A DNA stretch of 64,000 bases from Pteria penguin. Its lineage: Eukaryota > Mollusca > Bivalvia > Pterioida > Pteriidae. The DNA lies in assembly GCA_035048485.1 (NCBI GenBank), contig CM068583.1, forward strand, positions 48,303,790-48,367,789, written 5' to 3'. Of the stretch, positions 13,831 to 24,605 are shown piece by piece. The translations under genes were made by a program, and so were the position numbers. Each line of letters opens with the position of its first letter. Within the stretch, counting starts at the first letter, position 1. Under the pieces are notes generated by a model that saw nothing but the letters and a program-made list of their open reading frames with translations, was not told the DNA's origin and ran no database searches.

Positions 13831-14289
13831 TATAATATTATCGAGTAATCAGGCAGAGTTGTTTTTTCTAATGTACAATGAGAGAAATGCGAGCTTTTTC
13901 CCACACATGATGTGGACAGGGGATCTTTATTGTTGTCTACAACATGTTACACCAAATTAATACATGTCCTTGAATTATGACCACCGGGTGGATACCGCTG
14001 TTGGTGGACTGTTAGTACCCGAATGTAACCGCAAGTCCAGTTTTCAGTGCTTTTGCACTGACCCAATGTGTATATTTTTAAGTTACCGTGGCAAAGGTTT
14101 GTAAATTTGTCTAAATCAAAGAGTATCTTCCTTATGCATAGCTCTGTCCTTAAATTGTTTCTTTAGCAATTACTTTTAAGTAAGTTACGTAAATGGTGTG
14201 CTCTTCAAATATGCATACTTCGAACTCTTATGTTCGCTAGAGGCTGCACCGTTTTGGATTTATATGCAAAAAATTCTCACGTTACTTTT

Positions 14290-14584
14290 AAACTTCTTAC
14301 ACTTCTTATATAAATCCGGAAATGTGACTTTTCAACAACACGTATCCAGCGAAATTTCCCATCCCAGTTTCGACGGTGATCTAGTTTACAAACTAAGGAG
14401 GATCAAAGGTTCCGATAATTTCATATCGACTGGTTCTAAAATTATTAAACGCCTTCGACATCAACAGTATGACCCCGAGAACATCGCTAAGACCATAGAT
14501 CTTGTTTTGGGTCCCTCTTCAACCCAATACAGACTTCTACTTGAGCGCTGCACGCTGACTAACAGGGCGGTGGGGACTCTTTGA
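14290..14584 (+). pseudogene. Retroelement polyprotein C-terminal fragment
   Basis: The 3' part of an open frame (opening at 14198, stop at 14582-14584) encodes HPSFDGDLVYKLRRIKGSDN followed by KIIKRLRHQQYDPENIAKTI and CTLTNRAVGTL. The pattern of FDGDLVYKLRRI, a basic YDP..IAKTI helix and a final CTLTN block resembles the thumb/linker region just after the reverse transcriptase of Penelope-like elements. The first 30 or so residues of the open frame look like non-coding sequence read through. No RT domain is attached upstream, so this is a fragment. Exact family not confirmed. Confidence 0.5.
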
Positions 14585-14915
14585 CGGGCCTTGTCCAAAC
14601 TTTTTCAGAGGAGACAAGGTCCTGAACCTCGTCCCCTCTCGTTGGGACTCCTATTGACCAAGTATCTGAGCTCGCTTACAGACGGGCAGAGCACGGTTTA
14701 CTTATGTTGATATCGCCTTACATATTTTGATAGCAACATATTATTCTATAAACGTTTCGTGTATTTTATGACCTCTCTTCTTAAGAAACATGTTGATCCT
14801 TGTTCTCTATATGGAAGATTATTTAAAAACTTTTAAATTTGTGTCCTTTGATTGTGCTGCTTTTGCAGTGAGTGGAAAGGTGGGCGCCCGTAAATCGGTT
14901 AACATCAATTGAGTG

Positions 14916-16151
14916 AGTGAGGTTTCTGGGGGGGGGGGCATTCTGGTTTGTCACTATGCCCCTGTTCTCATGTTGCTGTGATACTCTCAAACGCAATAAA
15001 ATGTGTACATTTTGTAATACTATTTATTGCATAAATTTAAGTTATTTTCTTGTTTGGGTATTAATGTTTTGTGTCGGTTGTGTTTCAGGTAAACATATTC
15101 ATTCAAATATGTGATACCTGATCTCAGTTCTGATACATAAACATTCACACTGAAGTACAGGATTGTAAGAACACCTGTACATTCAAATTCAAAATCAAGT
15201 TCGTCCGAATTGTTTGATGAATCCTCTTTAGTAGTGCTGATCATCTAAAATGTGCGTTGACTTTGAAAATACACAAAAGTCACTGTCATACCATTCCGAG
15301 AAAGATTTTCGCATTTAATTTTGCATTATAATGCCACATTCAATTTGAATACATACATTACATTTTAATTTAGTTTTTGCATATTGTTGTTTATGTGTGT
15401 ATTGATTGAAAATTGTACATATTTAGCTGTCAAAATCTCCCTTGTATGTAACTCATGGATCTGAAATTATTCTATGGATTAAGATATAGCCAGACAAAAT
15501 GCAAGGAAAAAATATTATTACATATAGTGCAGGATGTGTAGTTTTATGTTCTTTTTCAGGGTTTACCTTTATTCACCGTAAAATTTTCCTAATCATTCTT
15601 AACTATTTCATTTTTCCATCCAATATTTTCACACATTATATAGTCATTAACGTCAAAAGCTACATTCTTTTTTTACCAACTATTTCTTCAGAACGCAAAA
15701 ATACAGCCATGAAAAGCATTATGACGTGACGTCATACAAAAAATTCTTTGATAGAGTGTACCAAAATTACTGAACAATTACATGATATTATGATATTGTT
15801 TTGGTAGCAAGACGGGTGGTAAATCTCGTTAACTACAGCAAATAATTGAACTTGTCCCTTGTGAATCCAGTAGGATTACATTTAAATACTGCCTCATTTT
15901 GTGCATGTCACGAGACTTACTGATATTGAAATGAAAATATCTCATTATGGTCAATTATCTATAAAAACAGAAAAATAAATTTATTATTAATCATTGCAAA
16001 TTTTTATTCCGCTTCATTTCATTTTATTTTCCATTTCCACGATTTACGCAATTAAACAAAGAATAATTAACCTTATTAAACTTTCGTGATGGAATATTGT
16101 TTTCGTTACTTACGCTGTGTCTCTGTGTTCATCTTCTTTTTCATTTAAACG
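14916..16151. other. Intergenic stretch, nothing recognised
   Basis: AT-rich. Open frames at 15499-15729 and 15020-15244 have no recognisable motif and are not supported as genes. Confidence 0.5.
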
Positions 16152-16296
16152 TTAAACGCATTGTTTGCTTCCGACTGGTATAACTTTACCGTTGAAAAGA
16201 ATTTCTTTCTGGCGATGCTTAAGCTGTTCTTCTAAGTCAACTTTATATACAACTTTCATTTTACCATTTAAAATCCCAAAATGTTTTTCGTTAAAA

Positions 16297-16565
16297 GGCG
16301 TTGTATCTCAGTGGATAAGGTGCTCAAATCCTGGCCTACAGATTCCAGGTTCGTTTCCCGTCATGGGCACACCGATGTCTTGTCTTTCGGATGAAACATT
16401 AATAATGGAGGTCGCGTGTAATGGTAGGCATGACCCTTCAATGCTTCGGGTGTGTCCATTGCAAAGGTACAAATTTCAGTGCATATGCAGTGCCATGCAT
16501 TAAGCAGATGCCCACACAATAAACGTGAAATAATCGTGGAGTGACGTAAAACAATAATCAATCAA
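16297..16565 (+). mobile_element. tRNA-derived SINE
   Basis: The 5' part is tRNA-like: an A-box-like tatctcagtggataaggtg near 16308-16326 and a B-box-like ggttcgtttcc near 16349. After it come a gtctttcggatgaaac core and a 3' tail with gagtgacgtaaaacaataatc and a short atcaatcaatc run. This head-core-tail order is that of mollusc SINEs transcribed by RNA polymerase III. The tRNA part has no proper anticodon arm folding that I can support, so it is not annotated as a tRNA gene. The plus open frame across it is incidental. Confidence 0.75.
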
Positions 16566-17149
16566 TCACTCGTTATTATGAGGGCTGACACCGCCCTATA
16601 CACAAATGTTTCAAGGATAGTTTAAAAATCTAAAGCAGAGAAAGAAGGTTTCAACAAATAAATGGGAGTTGGATGTTAGTTTGGTTATATCTTGTTTTAA
16701 ATTATTTCAAGTTCGACTTAATTGCACAAATAAGATATAGTCAAAGGAAAAAAAAAACGGTATGGTAATACAAAGTGTCTCAGACGAGTTAAGAACGTAT
16801 ATAGTGGTCAATCAAATGACTAAGGAAGACGTGGTCTTTTTAGTGGAATATATATTGTTGTATTTACAAAGTTTGAAATTTTAGCGTTCTCACAATATAC
16901 GTCATGTGATTAAGTCACTCTGCAACCGATCTTTCACAGTTGTAGTGATTTTTGAAATGAACTGAAGCTGTTTTAAATTGTTAAATAAAAACTAATTTGA
17001 ATACTTCTCACATTCAAGAATAACGAGAAAGTTCTAGTTACTGACTATGTGAAGTGACGACGCCCACTCCCCTTACAAATTGTTCTATATTCTGAACTCA
17101 GTCCAGGTATAACAGTTCATATGGGCAGAGAGAGTCGTGATAAATTTGT
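16566..17149. other. Intergenic stretch before the decayed LINE
   Basis: No feature recognised. The 5' end of the following LINE cannot be fixed precisely. Confidence 0.4.
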
Positions 17150-17179
17150 AAAGCGTAAAAGACCGAAATCTTCACAGGA

Positions 17180-17775
17180 GTTTGATACCACTAATTGAAC
17201 ACCTGACAACCACGAAAGTATTCAAAGAAGCAATGGAAGTACTGAACGATATGAGTTCGGTTAGAGCTAGACTGACCTCAGTTGAATCTTCACTTTCAGT
17301 TACCTCGGACTTGGCAAATCATGCAAAGTATTCAGTGAATGAGGTGTTTGATAGAATATCGGATCTTGTGCAGAAAATAAGTCATTACGAGATGATTTGG
17401 TTGATTTACAGTCGCGTTCAATGAGGGATAATCTTGTCTTTGTTAATATACATGAAATATCGGATAAAATATCAAATGACACAGAACAGATTCTACGTAA
17501 TGTTTTGGAAAAGGATAAAAATGAGTACGGAACAGGCAGAACGAATCAAATTTTTAAGAGTGCATAGGACTGAGCCACCGAGCAGAGGCGGATCGTTGCA
17601 AAATTCAGTGCTTATAAACAACATGAGGAGGTCGGGGGCATTTCTAAGAATCTTCGTGTTACCCACATGTATATAAATGAGCAGTTCCCGCCCTCGATCG
17701 TGGCACAGCATAAGGACCTATACCCAATTATGAAAGCAGAACGTGCCAAAAACAGTTACGTGCGCTCAATCATAT
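17180..17775 (+). pseudogene. LINE ORF1 remnant (coiled coil plus RRM-like region)
   Basis: The first frame (17182-17424) gives a heptad-like segment with LTSVESSLSVTSDLANHA and ends near a position equivalent to the DLQSRSMRDNLVF block, which lies one frame over. Further frames give RVTHMYINEQFPPSIVAQHK and LYPIMKAERAKN, which align with IQEQFPKVIADRRKALAPV in the ORF1 at 25940-26563. ORF1 proteins of this type bind LINE RNA as a coiled-coil trimer with an RRM-like domain. At least three frame changes show it is dead. Confidence 0.7.
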
Positions 17776-18639
17776 AACCGACAATACATCGAAAATCAGC
17801 TATAAACACCACCCAATAGGACGGGACAAGCTCCCCGCTAGGAGGTACAGGGGGTTGGACATAGCATTAAATTATTGTAATGGAATGTTGATAGATCCCT
17901 TAAAGATAAACTGTCGGACACTGATTTCTGTTCTTTTGTCTGTACATATGATGTCATGAGGGGTAACCTTATTGTGTTTTCAAATTTCCGGCGTGTACAG
18001 TAATCGGCGATTTACAGGTCGCAAATTGAGTTTTTGGACGACGCATTAGCGGTTATTCCCATTCTAATGCAATCTGTGTACACTGCATTTTAGTCAAACA
18101 GCCGATCGTGCCGATTTACTTATATGCATATTATGCATACGTATTACAAAGTACTTTGTATTTTGCAGTAAGCGTCTTACGCGAATAATAAAAAAGTATT
18201 ACTGAACTGAAACAATCTCATTAATTTTGAAAACGATAATCATCGATATGTAGCTCTCCATAACATTTGTGTCGTCTGCACGCGCGTCCTAATCTCTATC
18301 TACAGTAGCCAACCTTGGATAAAACTCGGCGTCCTCTCAGAGTCTACTGTATGTTTGAATTATCATCTTATCTAATATTTCCCGTACACTAAATCCAAAT
18401 CAAAATTTCGGTATAGCAAAAATATCGTGGTGGATCCCCTAGAATTTGACCCAGCGTGTTCTCGTGATAAGCCATATTGTTTACATTGACAGGGATCCGT
18501 AACGAGCATTATTTGCGGCGTGTAATCTAGTATTTACATGTCTCAGATTTACTGTCACCATCCAATGAAATTTCGTGTTACTTACATGTTGCATTAGAGT
18601 ATTTCTTTCTGAAAGTTGGTAAGATACACACGAAGAGCT

Positions 18640-19530
18640 CAGTGATGCTGGCTCTCTGAATGGTTACTCAATCAAGTGCGTACCCAGGACTAAGGGATGG
18701 GGCGGTGGCCTAGTTCAATTGATACGTGAATAGATTAAAAAATATGGTAAAATTATTAAAAATGTTGCAGATACAGCTATATCGATTCACATAGATAAGA
18801 AACTCACACATTATGAGTAGAATTTATATCTATGTTGTGTTTATATACCACATCAGAATAATGTAAGACAAAAATTTGTTTCAATTAACTGAAGATGATC
18901 TGGCTTTGAATAGCCGTCACGGTTCATCAGCTGCTATTGGGGACTGGAACAAATGAACTTCCAGATTTTATTCAGTCTGATAATTTAAAAATCTCGATTC
19001 ATCGTATGTTAAACATGTACCTCGATATGAACCTGATAATACTATACATGTACCTTGTCGTGTATCAGCTGACAGAACAGTTAACACGTTCGGTCGTAGA
19101 CATTTGCAAATCTAGTGGCTACCTTATTTGTAATGGCCGGAAACAAGGTGATTTGAATGGCAGCATAACATTTTTAATAATTTAGGGGGCAACCATTTGA
19201 TTTTAGGGGGGGGGGGGGGGGGGGAGACTTTGCAAAAAAAGTTCGGCTAAAATTTTGGGGGGAAAAATAATCCGGCCCGAAGGGTCGGCATTAAAAATAA
19301 CATTAAATGAATTTAAAAAAATAATAATCCGGCTCTGAAATTTGGCAAAAAAAAAAAAAAATATTCAGGCCGGTGAAAGTCTTCCTGCCCCCCTCATAAA
19401 AATCAAATAGTTGCTCCCTTAGGTACTAGTGTAATTGGTTATGCCCATGTACATTGTTTCACTTTAGAGAATAATTTTGAATTTCATGTATTAGATTTCA
19501 ATAAATGGTCTGATCATACCCACTTATAAT
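18640..19530 (+). pseudogene. LINE apurinic-like endonuclease remnant, interrupted
   Basis: Recognisable pieces are a GWGGGLVQLIR-type block near 18690, a GDWN-type block near 18940, VVDICKSSGYLICNGRKQGD at 19093-19152, and, after an inserted inverted-repeat element at 19185-19418, VLDFNKWSDHTHL near 19488-19526. The last contains the SDH motif of EEP-family endonucleases. The order matches the intact-looking domain at 24596-25903. Stops and frameshifts make it non-functional. Confidence 0.7.
19185..19418. mobile_element. Small inverted-repeat element inside the LINE remnant
   Basis: The left end gggggcaaccatttgatttt and the right end aaaatcaaatagttgctccc are inverted copies, flanked on both sides by TTA (19182-19184 and 19419-19421). 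The interior holds a long G run (19208-19224) and ccggcccgaagggtcgg-like sequence without coding potential. The insertion lies between two recognisable endonuclease blocks of the decayed LINE, so it arrived after the LINE. TIR plus a 3-bp duplication suggests a MITE; the superfamily is not assigned. Confidence 0.7.
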
Positions 19531-20560
19531 TTATGATTGTGGAAATAGTATCAGCGTACAAAATGAACGTCCAGATATTTGTAAAGGCAGTTTCGATAAA
19601 TGGAACAATGGTCAATGCTCATTTAACTGATATGTGCCGTTCTCACCTTAACCGCGAGATATTATTAACCAGCAAAAAGGAGTACAAGCGATACCTATCC
19701 AGATGTAAATCAATTTATTTACTATTTCAATGTAACCAACTCGGCTACATGAGAAAAAAAAACAACCCTAAAGTACTTTACAAATCTTTCCGGAGAGGAA
19801 GGGTGTTTTCTAAATGCAATTTCATTTAAATGCCTCTGACTTTTTTTAGTTTGTTTGTTAATGACACTGATATTAATCATGGAATAAAGTTGATGAGTTT
19901 TCTTAATTTTTTACAACGTTTCGTAATGAAAGATTGTTTAAATGGCCGAAAGACAATTCGGTTATCACTGGTACTCAGTTTGGATTTAGACAAGGACTTG
20001 GAACTACTGATGCCATTTTTGCATTAAATAGCCTTGTTGATAAATATATATCATCTGGCAAGAAACTTTACTGCTACTTTCTTGATTTCTTGATTATAAA
20101 TAGCATTTGAATGTATAGATAAAAATTTGTTATTTTTCAAGCTAGCCCGAATTGATTTGTGTGGAAATATGTTCATTGTTATCCGATCATTATATTCTCA
20201 AGAAAAATGTTGTGTTGGATATGAAAATGAGTTATCTGACCTAATTGTTGTTGATACTGGTGTTTTGCAAGACGAGACCTTGTCTCCAATTTTATTTTCC
20301 CCTACCTTTCCTTGAAGGATTTTGAAAACTCTTTTATTACCAGAACTTGTCCGTATATAAAACTTAAAAATCTAGCAATTTTCCTCCTGATATATCCAGA
20401 TGACACTTTACTTTTAGTCGACTCTGCAAATGAACTTCAATCTATGCTTAATTCTTTACAATCATATTACGATAAATAGAATTTAACTGTAAACGTTTCA
20501 AAAGCTAGAATTGTAGTTTTCAGGAAAGCTTGTAGACTGAGTAATACTGATAAATGGGGG
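19530..20560 (+). pseudogene. LINE reverse transcriptase remnant
   Basis: Fragments in order: KKEYKRYLSRCKSIYLL (linker) near 19675, VITGTQFGFRQGLGTTDAIF near 19958-20020, KKLYCYFLDF (motif A region) near 20060-20090, VLQDETLSPILFS (motif B) near 20263-20300, and a YPDD block in place of YADD near 20392, followed by NLTVNVSKARIVVF. The A to P change in the YxDD loop, an early stop after motif A and several frame changes show loss of function. Domain order equals that of the RT at 22463-24605. Confidence 0.8.
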
Positions 20561-20639
20561 GGGGGGGGTGTTTTTGGTTTTGTTTTTGTTTTGGGGTTTT
20601 ATTTATTTTTTTTTTTGTTTTGTTTTGTTTTTCTTGATG

Positions 20640-21060
20640 ATGAAATAGAAATTGTCAACATTTTCAATTATTCAGACCTAAAACTAACTATACAGGAAAA
20701 TTCTATACATCACAGGTTGCCTTAGCAACGCAAGGTCGAAAATGGGTTTTTTTTTGGATTGTATAGTTGTATGAGAGATAGGCGTCTAAATGTCGAGAAT
20801 AAAATGTCTGTTTATGATACCTATATGGGCAGTGTAATGAATTAAGTAAGTGAAAATTGGGGTCGAAAAGTTACACTTAGAATTTTGCAAAAATATATTA
20901 AAAGTAAAAAAAAAAATTAACACTTAGTTACGTGATATACTCAGAACTTGGTAGAGTCCCATTAATAATCAAAAGGAAAATTAGAATTATAAAATTTTGG
21001 TTAAAGTTGGTAAAGATGATAATTGTGTACGAGTAAGCATACATGTATAATGTAACCTGT
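20640..21060 (+). pseudogene. LINE ORF2 C-terminal remnant
   Basis: NYTGKFYTSQVALATQGRKW near 20685-20742 and ELGRVPLIIKRKIRIIKFWL near 20945-21005 align with YNGKFLITQKQLASQGRK and ETGRLPLKIVRKIRIFKFWF in the minus-strand LINE. The sequence between them is degenerate. The 3' end is not identifiable. Confidence 0.7.
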
Positions 21061-21818
21061 TAATACAAGTAAATCTTGACTTAGTCAAGTTAGGATTTTA
21101 CTTGAAAATCTTTTCATAATGTTTCAGTAATGTTTGGTTGGTGCAGGATGTTGCGAATGAGATTTTTTTTATCAAACAGGTTGAACAACGGTTGGTGTGG
21201 CAATTTATTATAGAGAAATACACAAAATCATTTTAAACATTTATTTGATAGCATATGATATATATGATAATTCCTTTAATGTAATACATATATAGCATTT
21301 TTGTTAGAGTGTTAAGCATGGCGGCTCTGGGCGCAGCAGGAGTTGCAACACATTATGGGCACACCAGCATCAAGTGAGAACCACGGTCGTCGGCGGTTAG
21401 GTATCAGAAGCTCACCCCGGTAATCGGCGGCCGAATGTAAATGTTATGTTGGTGTCCCTTAAGTGCCACATGGCAGCGATGTTGAACAACTCGCAGCCAC
21501 CGCCACATGGTGGGGGAAGGGACACCAACACAACTACCCTGCCAGAATGGAAAAGCTTTGTTTTTTTTTTGGAGTGAGGCGCCAAAGCCTCAAAATTATC
21601 AACAACAAACGGTGTACAATTTCACTCCGATTGCAATTAATTCCAAGCAAACAGGCTTCGATGCCTCAATGTTTTCAACATAAAAGGGGGTGGGGTGTGT
21701 GGACAATTTCTACCACCTTCATTTATTTCGCATCTTTCAGGCCTCAATGCCTCAAACTTATAAGCACCATACTGTATATATAAGAAATACAATCTATGGG
21801 ATTTATCATTTAGTCAAG
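21061..21818. other. Intergenic stretch with short inverted repeats
   Basis: An inverted pair ttggtgtccctt / aagggacaccaa occurs at about 21450-21461 and 21523-21534, enclosing a ccacatgg pair. Around 21570-21760 short gaggc/gcctc words recur. The open frame 21463-21783 is a mixture of these and has no recognisable domain. Confidence 0.4.
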
Positions 21819-22205
21819 TTAAACGTTTCCTTTACCTCGTAATATATATTCTAAACCAGCTTGAAACGAGTTTAGCAAAATATGGTTTCCGACTTCGTTA
21901 AGATGCACCCCATCATTGAGTAACAAATCATTGATACCATGCATTATATCTGGGTGCTTAATATATGATCCATAAAACTTTGCTAAAACCAGTTTCGCTA
22001 TAAAACTATTTAACCTGACACGGGTCTTACTCGTTTTAGAAGTATTGTTCGAAGCTCGCCATAATTTGCGAGGTAAAATCTGGGACCATATTATGCGGGT
22101 TCAAGGAAATAATCTATTAATAAAATTTAAAGCATTTAACGCTTCTTTCATAATACAATGGAGATGCATTATCCCTATGTCGTTTCCCCCGATGAGTTTT
22201 TAAAT
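21819..22205 (-). pseudogene. SGNH-hydrolase-like domain, C-terminal half
   Basis: Starting inside the second 82-bp repeat copy, the minus strand reads KLIGGNDIGIMHLHCIMKEA, then a TGA stop after NRLFP, then IIWSQILPRKLWRASNN, FIAKLVLAKFYGSYIKHPDI and LLNDGVHLNEVGNHILLNSF, ending at a TAA (21819-21821). DGVHL carries the Asp-x-x-His pair of the SGNH catalytic set and GGND the Asn block. Apart from the single TGA the frame is open, so this half decayed little. It continues the domain interrupted by the LINE. Confidence 0.8.
22124..22205. repeat. 82-bp direct repeat, copy A (LINE target duplication)
   Basis: Identical over all 82 bases to 26747-26828; it starts aatttaaagcatttaacg and ends gatgagtttttaaat. 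It encodes the GGND region of the SGNH domain in both copies and brackets the LINE exactly, as expected for an unusually long target-site duplication. Confidence 0.9.
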
Positions 22206-22354
22206 TTGTTGTTCATTTATTTTGAGACGTACGTCTCATCAATACAATACATATGTATATACATGTACATCATATAACATATACATTTTAAAGGTACATT
22301 ATTCAATATATATACAATATATATATGGAGGGAGAATGTCATTATATAATAATA

Positions 22355-22375
22355 ATGATAATAATTATTGTATAG

Positions 22376-22421
<46 letters not shown>

Positions 22422-22432
22422 GTATAATATAT
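22355..22432. repeat. AAT microsatellite in LINE 3' UTR
   Basis: About 20 aat units with a few interruptions. On the LINE sense strand this is a ttattatt tract in the 3' UTR. Just outside, near 22224-22237, is a perfect 14-base palindrome gagacgtacgtctc. Confidence 0.9.
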
Positions 22433-22462
22433 ATAAATACAGAGTATAGAAAATAAGATCTA

Positions 22463-24605
22463 TTACATTTCCGATACAATTTGAAGACTCTCACGTAATC
22501 GGAATGCCTCGCGAATATATTTACCTAAGTTGCATAATTCCCGAACGTTATTACTGATCAAAAGCTGTATCATTTTGAATGTTGAGGGTCGAACCCAGTA
22601 ATATTGTTTTAAAAAATTTCTACGGAGAGTATCATATGCCGGGCAAGTTAATAAAAAGTGAAACTCATCCTCTAGAGTAGATCTACACATTAAACAAAAC
22701 CTTTCATTTCTAGGTATATTGGATACTCTACCAGATTTAATACGTAAATTATGAGCTGAAAGGCGAAGCTTGGTAATATATCTTTTGACAGAGATAGGAA
22801 TGGGTTTACAAAGGTAAAATTGTAGAGTTACATGATCTATAAGGTGACAATATATAATACATTTCTGAGATGAATTAATTTCAGATAACAAACCATGTAC
22901 ACAATTATCTACAATACGTTGTTTTATGATAGGGAAATGCACATCTAGATTCAAGAAATCAGGTTGTTCCCAGATATAGGCTAATCCCAAGCGAGACAAT
23001 TCATTTTTTATAAATGTAAGCCAATTAGAACCACGAAAAGAGTGATCTTCACATTGCTGTAAAAGAGACCGGTAGAGCTCTCTAATAATACAATTTGTGG
23101 AGTTCAATAATTTAAACCAAAACTTAAAAATCCTTATTTTTCTAACTATTTTCAGTGGTAATCTACCAGTTTCAGCATAGACAAGAACATTATTTGTATT
23201 TCTTTTAACACCAAGAATGTTTTTACAAAATTCTAGATGAACTTTCTCAATATCAGGACCAGAATGTGCACCCCACACTTCACATGCATAAGATAAAACA
23301 CTAGATACATAAGTGTCAAATAACGAAAATAATGTACAGTGATTTAAAACTAGATCAGACACATTAGATCTCATTGCAAACATTGCTTTTCGACCTTGAG
23401 ATGCAAGCTGTTTCTGTGTGATTAAAAATTTTCCATTATAATTTAAAAGAATTCTAAGATAGCAAAATTGGTCCATTACTTCTATCTTTACCCTATCATA
23501 TAGCCAAAATTCGTTTTCTCTGACAATGCCCCCATTTCTAAAAATAACAATTTTCGTTTTTTCCACATTAACCTGTAAATTCCAATCAATAGTATATCTA
23601 TGTAAAGTATCAAGCATATTTTGTAAACCATCCACAGACTCAGATAAAAGGACCATGTCATCTGCATACATTAAAATAAACAAATTGAGGTCTTGCATCT
23701 CAATTGGTACACATCCATCCTTTAAAAACTCCATTTCAAAGTCATTGACATAGAGCGAAAAGAGAATGGGAGATAATACCTCTCCTTGTAACAAACCGAG
23801 AGAGTTTTTAAAAAATTGGGACCTAAGTCCTTCTATATTTACACATGAACGTACATTACTATATAAGCTTTTAATAACATTTAACAATTTCCCCCTGGTG
23901 CCAAGTTTACTTATCTTATACCACAATAGTCCTCTATCTATCGAATCGAAAGCTTTTTTATAGTCAACAAAGCAGCAATACAGTTTATGTTTACGAGAAA
24001 GAGTTTTTTGAATTATTGAATGCAAAACAAAAATAGCCTCAGAAGTTCCCATTTTTGGCCGAAAGCCAAACTGCGCATCTGTAATAATGTCATTATCATC
24101 TGACCAGTTTAAAAGTCTATCATTTAGGATAGAAGTGAAAAGTTTACACAAACAATCTAATGAGACTTATACCTCTGATACCTCTGATAACTGCTGTAGA
24201 CCAAGAGGTCGGAAAAATGCCAGTTGACAAAATCTTATTGAAAATTACAGATAACATAGGTAGTAATATATCTTTAAATTCAATTAACATTTCGTTAAGC
24301 ACAAGATCTATAGAGTGGGCTTTCCCCTTTTTTAACTTCCTAATACAATTAACTATCTCAACATCGCAAATTGGTTGATCTAATTCTTCAAAAACAATTT
24401 CTTCCTTCTCGGGATCGATGTTGACATCATTTTTATCTACGTCCGTAAGATTTTTAAAATGATCATAGAAATCGGAAAGCTGCGATTTACCACACGGAGC
24501 AGGAGGGCGTTTGGCGAAACGCTTGAAGAAAGCTTTGGGATTGGATTTACGAATACTTTCCAACATATCTCCTTCCGTCCGTTGGAATCTACGCTTCAAA
24601 CGCAA
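22463..24605 (-). pseudogene. LINE ORF2 reverse transcriptase and C-terminal region
   Basis: Two overlapping frames: 24605-24144 (KKGKAHSIDLVLNEM, NKILSTGIFPTSWSTAVIRG) and 24151-22463 (562 codons). At the junction a short segment before the conserved RGISLI block is missing next to a direct repeat of acctctgat at 24170-24187, consistent with a small slippage deletion. The long frame has DAQFGFRPKMGTSEA, FVDYKKAFDSIDR (motif A Asp), GLLQGEVLSPILFSLYVNDF (motif B), LMYADDMVLLSES (catalytic YADD) and NVEKTKIVIF. A C-terminal zinc-binding-like C..C..H...C segment, FCLMCRSTLEDEFHFLLTC, precedes the stop. The catalytic residues are intact, but the frame breaks make the ORF defective. Confidence 0.92.

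Larger units (their letters stand above)
13355..14915 (+). mobile_element. Decayed retroelement 3' region (Penelope-like or related)
   Basis: Several pieces typical of one mollusc retroelement lie in the same orientation: a gtatctcctttttacatagc segment at 13362 that recurs at about 14121 and 38470; a ggtggataccgctgttggtg segment near 13990; the coding remnant at 14290-14584; and a terminal tcaattgagtgagtgagg near 14900. A 14-bp tandem array sits inside at 13733-13830. The family call is inference from resemblance to the region downstream of Penelope-like reverse transcriptases. Confidence 0.5.
17150..21060 (+). mobile_element. Decayed non-LTR retrotransposon (LINE), plus strand
   Basis: ORF1-like, endonuclease-like and reverse-transcriptase-like fragments appear in the correct order on the plus strand but are riddled with stops and frameshifts. 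Segment by segment they match the better-preserved LINE at 22206-26746: DLQSRSMRDNL in ORF1, GGGLV.LIR and SDHTH in the endonuclease, QFGFRQGLGTTDAIFAL and a YxDD block in the RT, and GRVPLIIKRKIRIIKFW in the C-terminal part. The two are therefore relatives of one LINE group with opposite orientation, and this one is far older. Poly-G and poly-T expansions (19208-19224, 20557-20640) interrupt it. Confidence 0.85.

Noticed and set aside
16305..16380. A true tRNA gene
   Set aside because: A- and B-box-like words are present but the cloverleaf is not convincing, and SINE core and tail follow.
23526..23963. Plus-strand frames across the LINE
   Set aside because: Antisense shadows of the reverse transcriptase frame.
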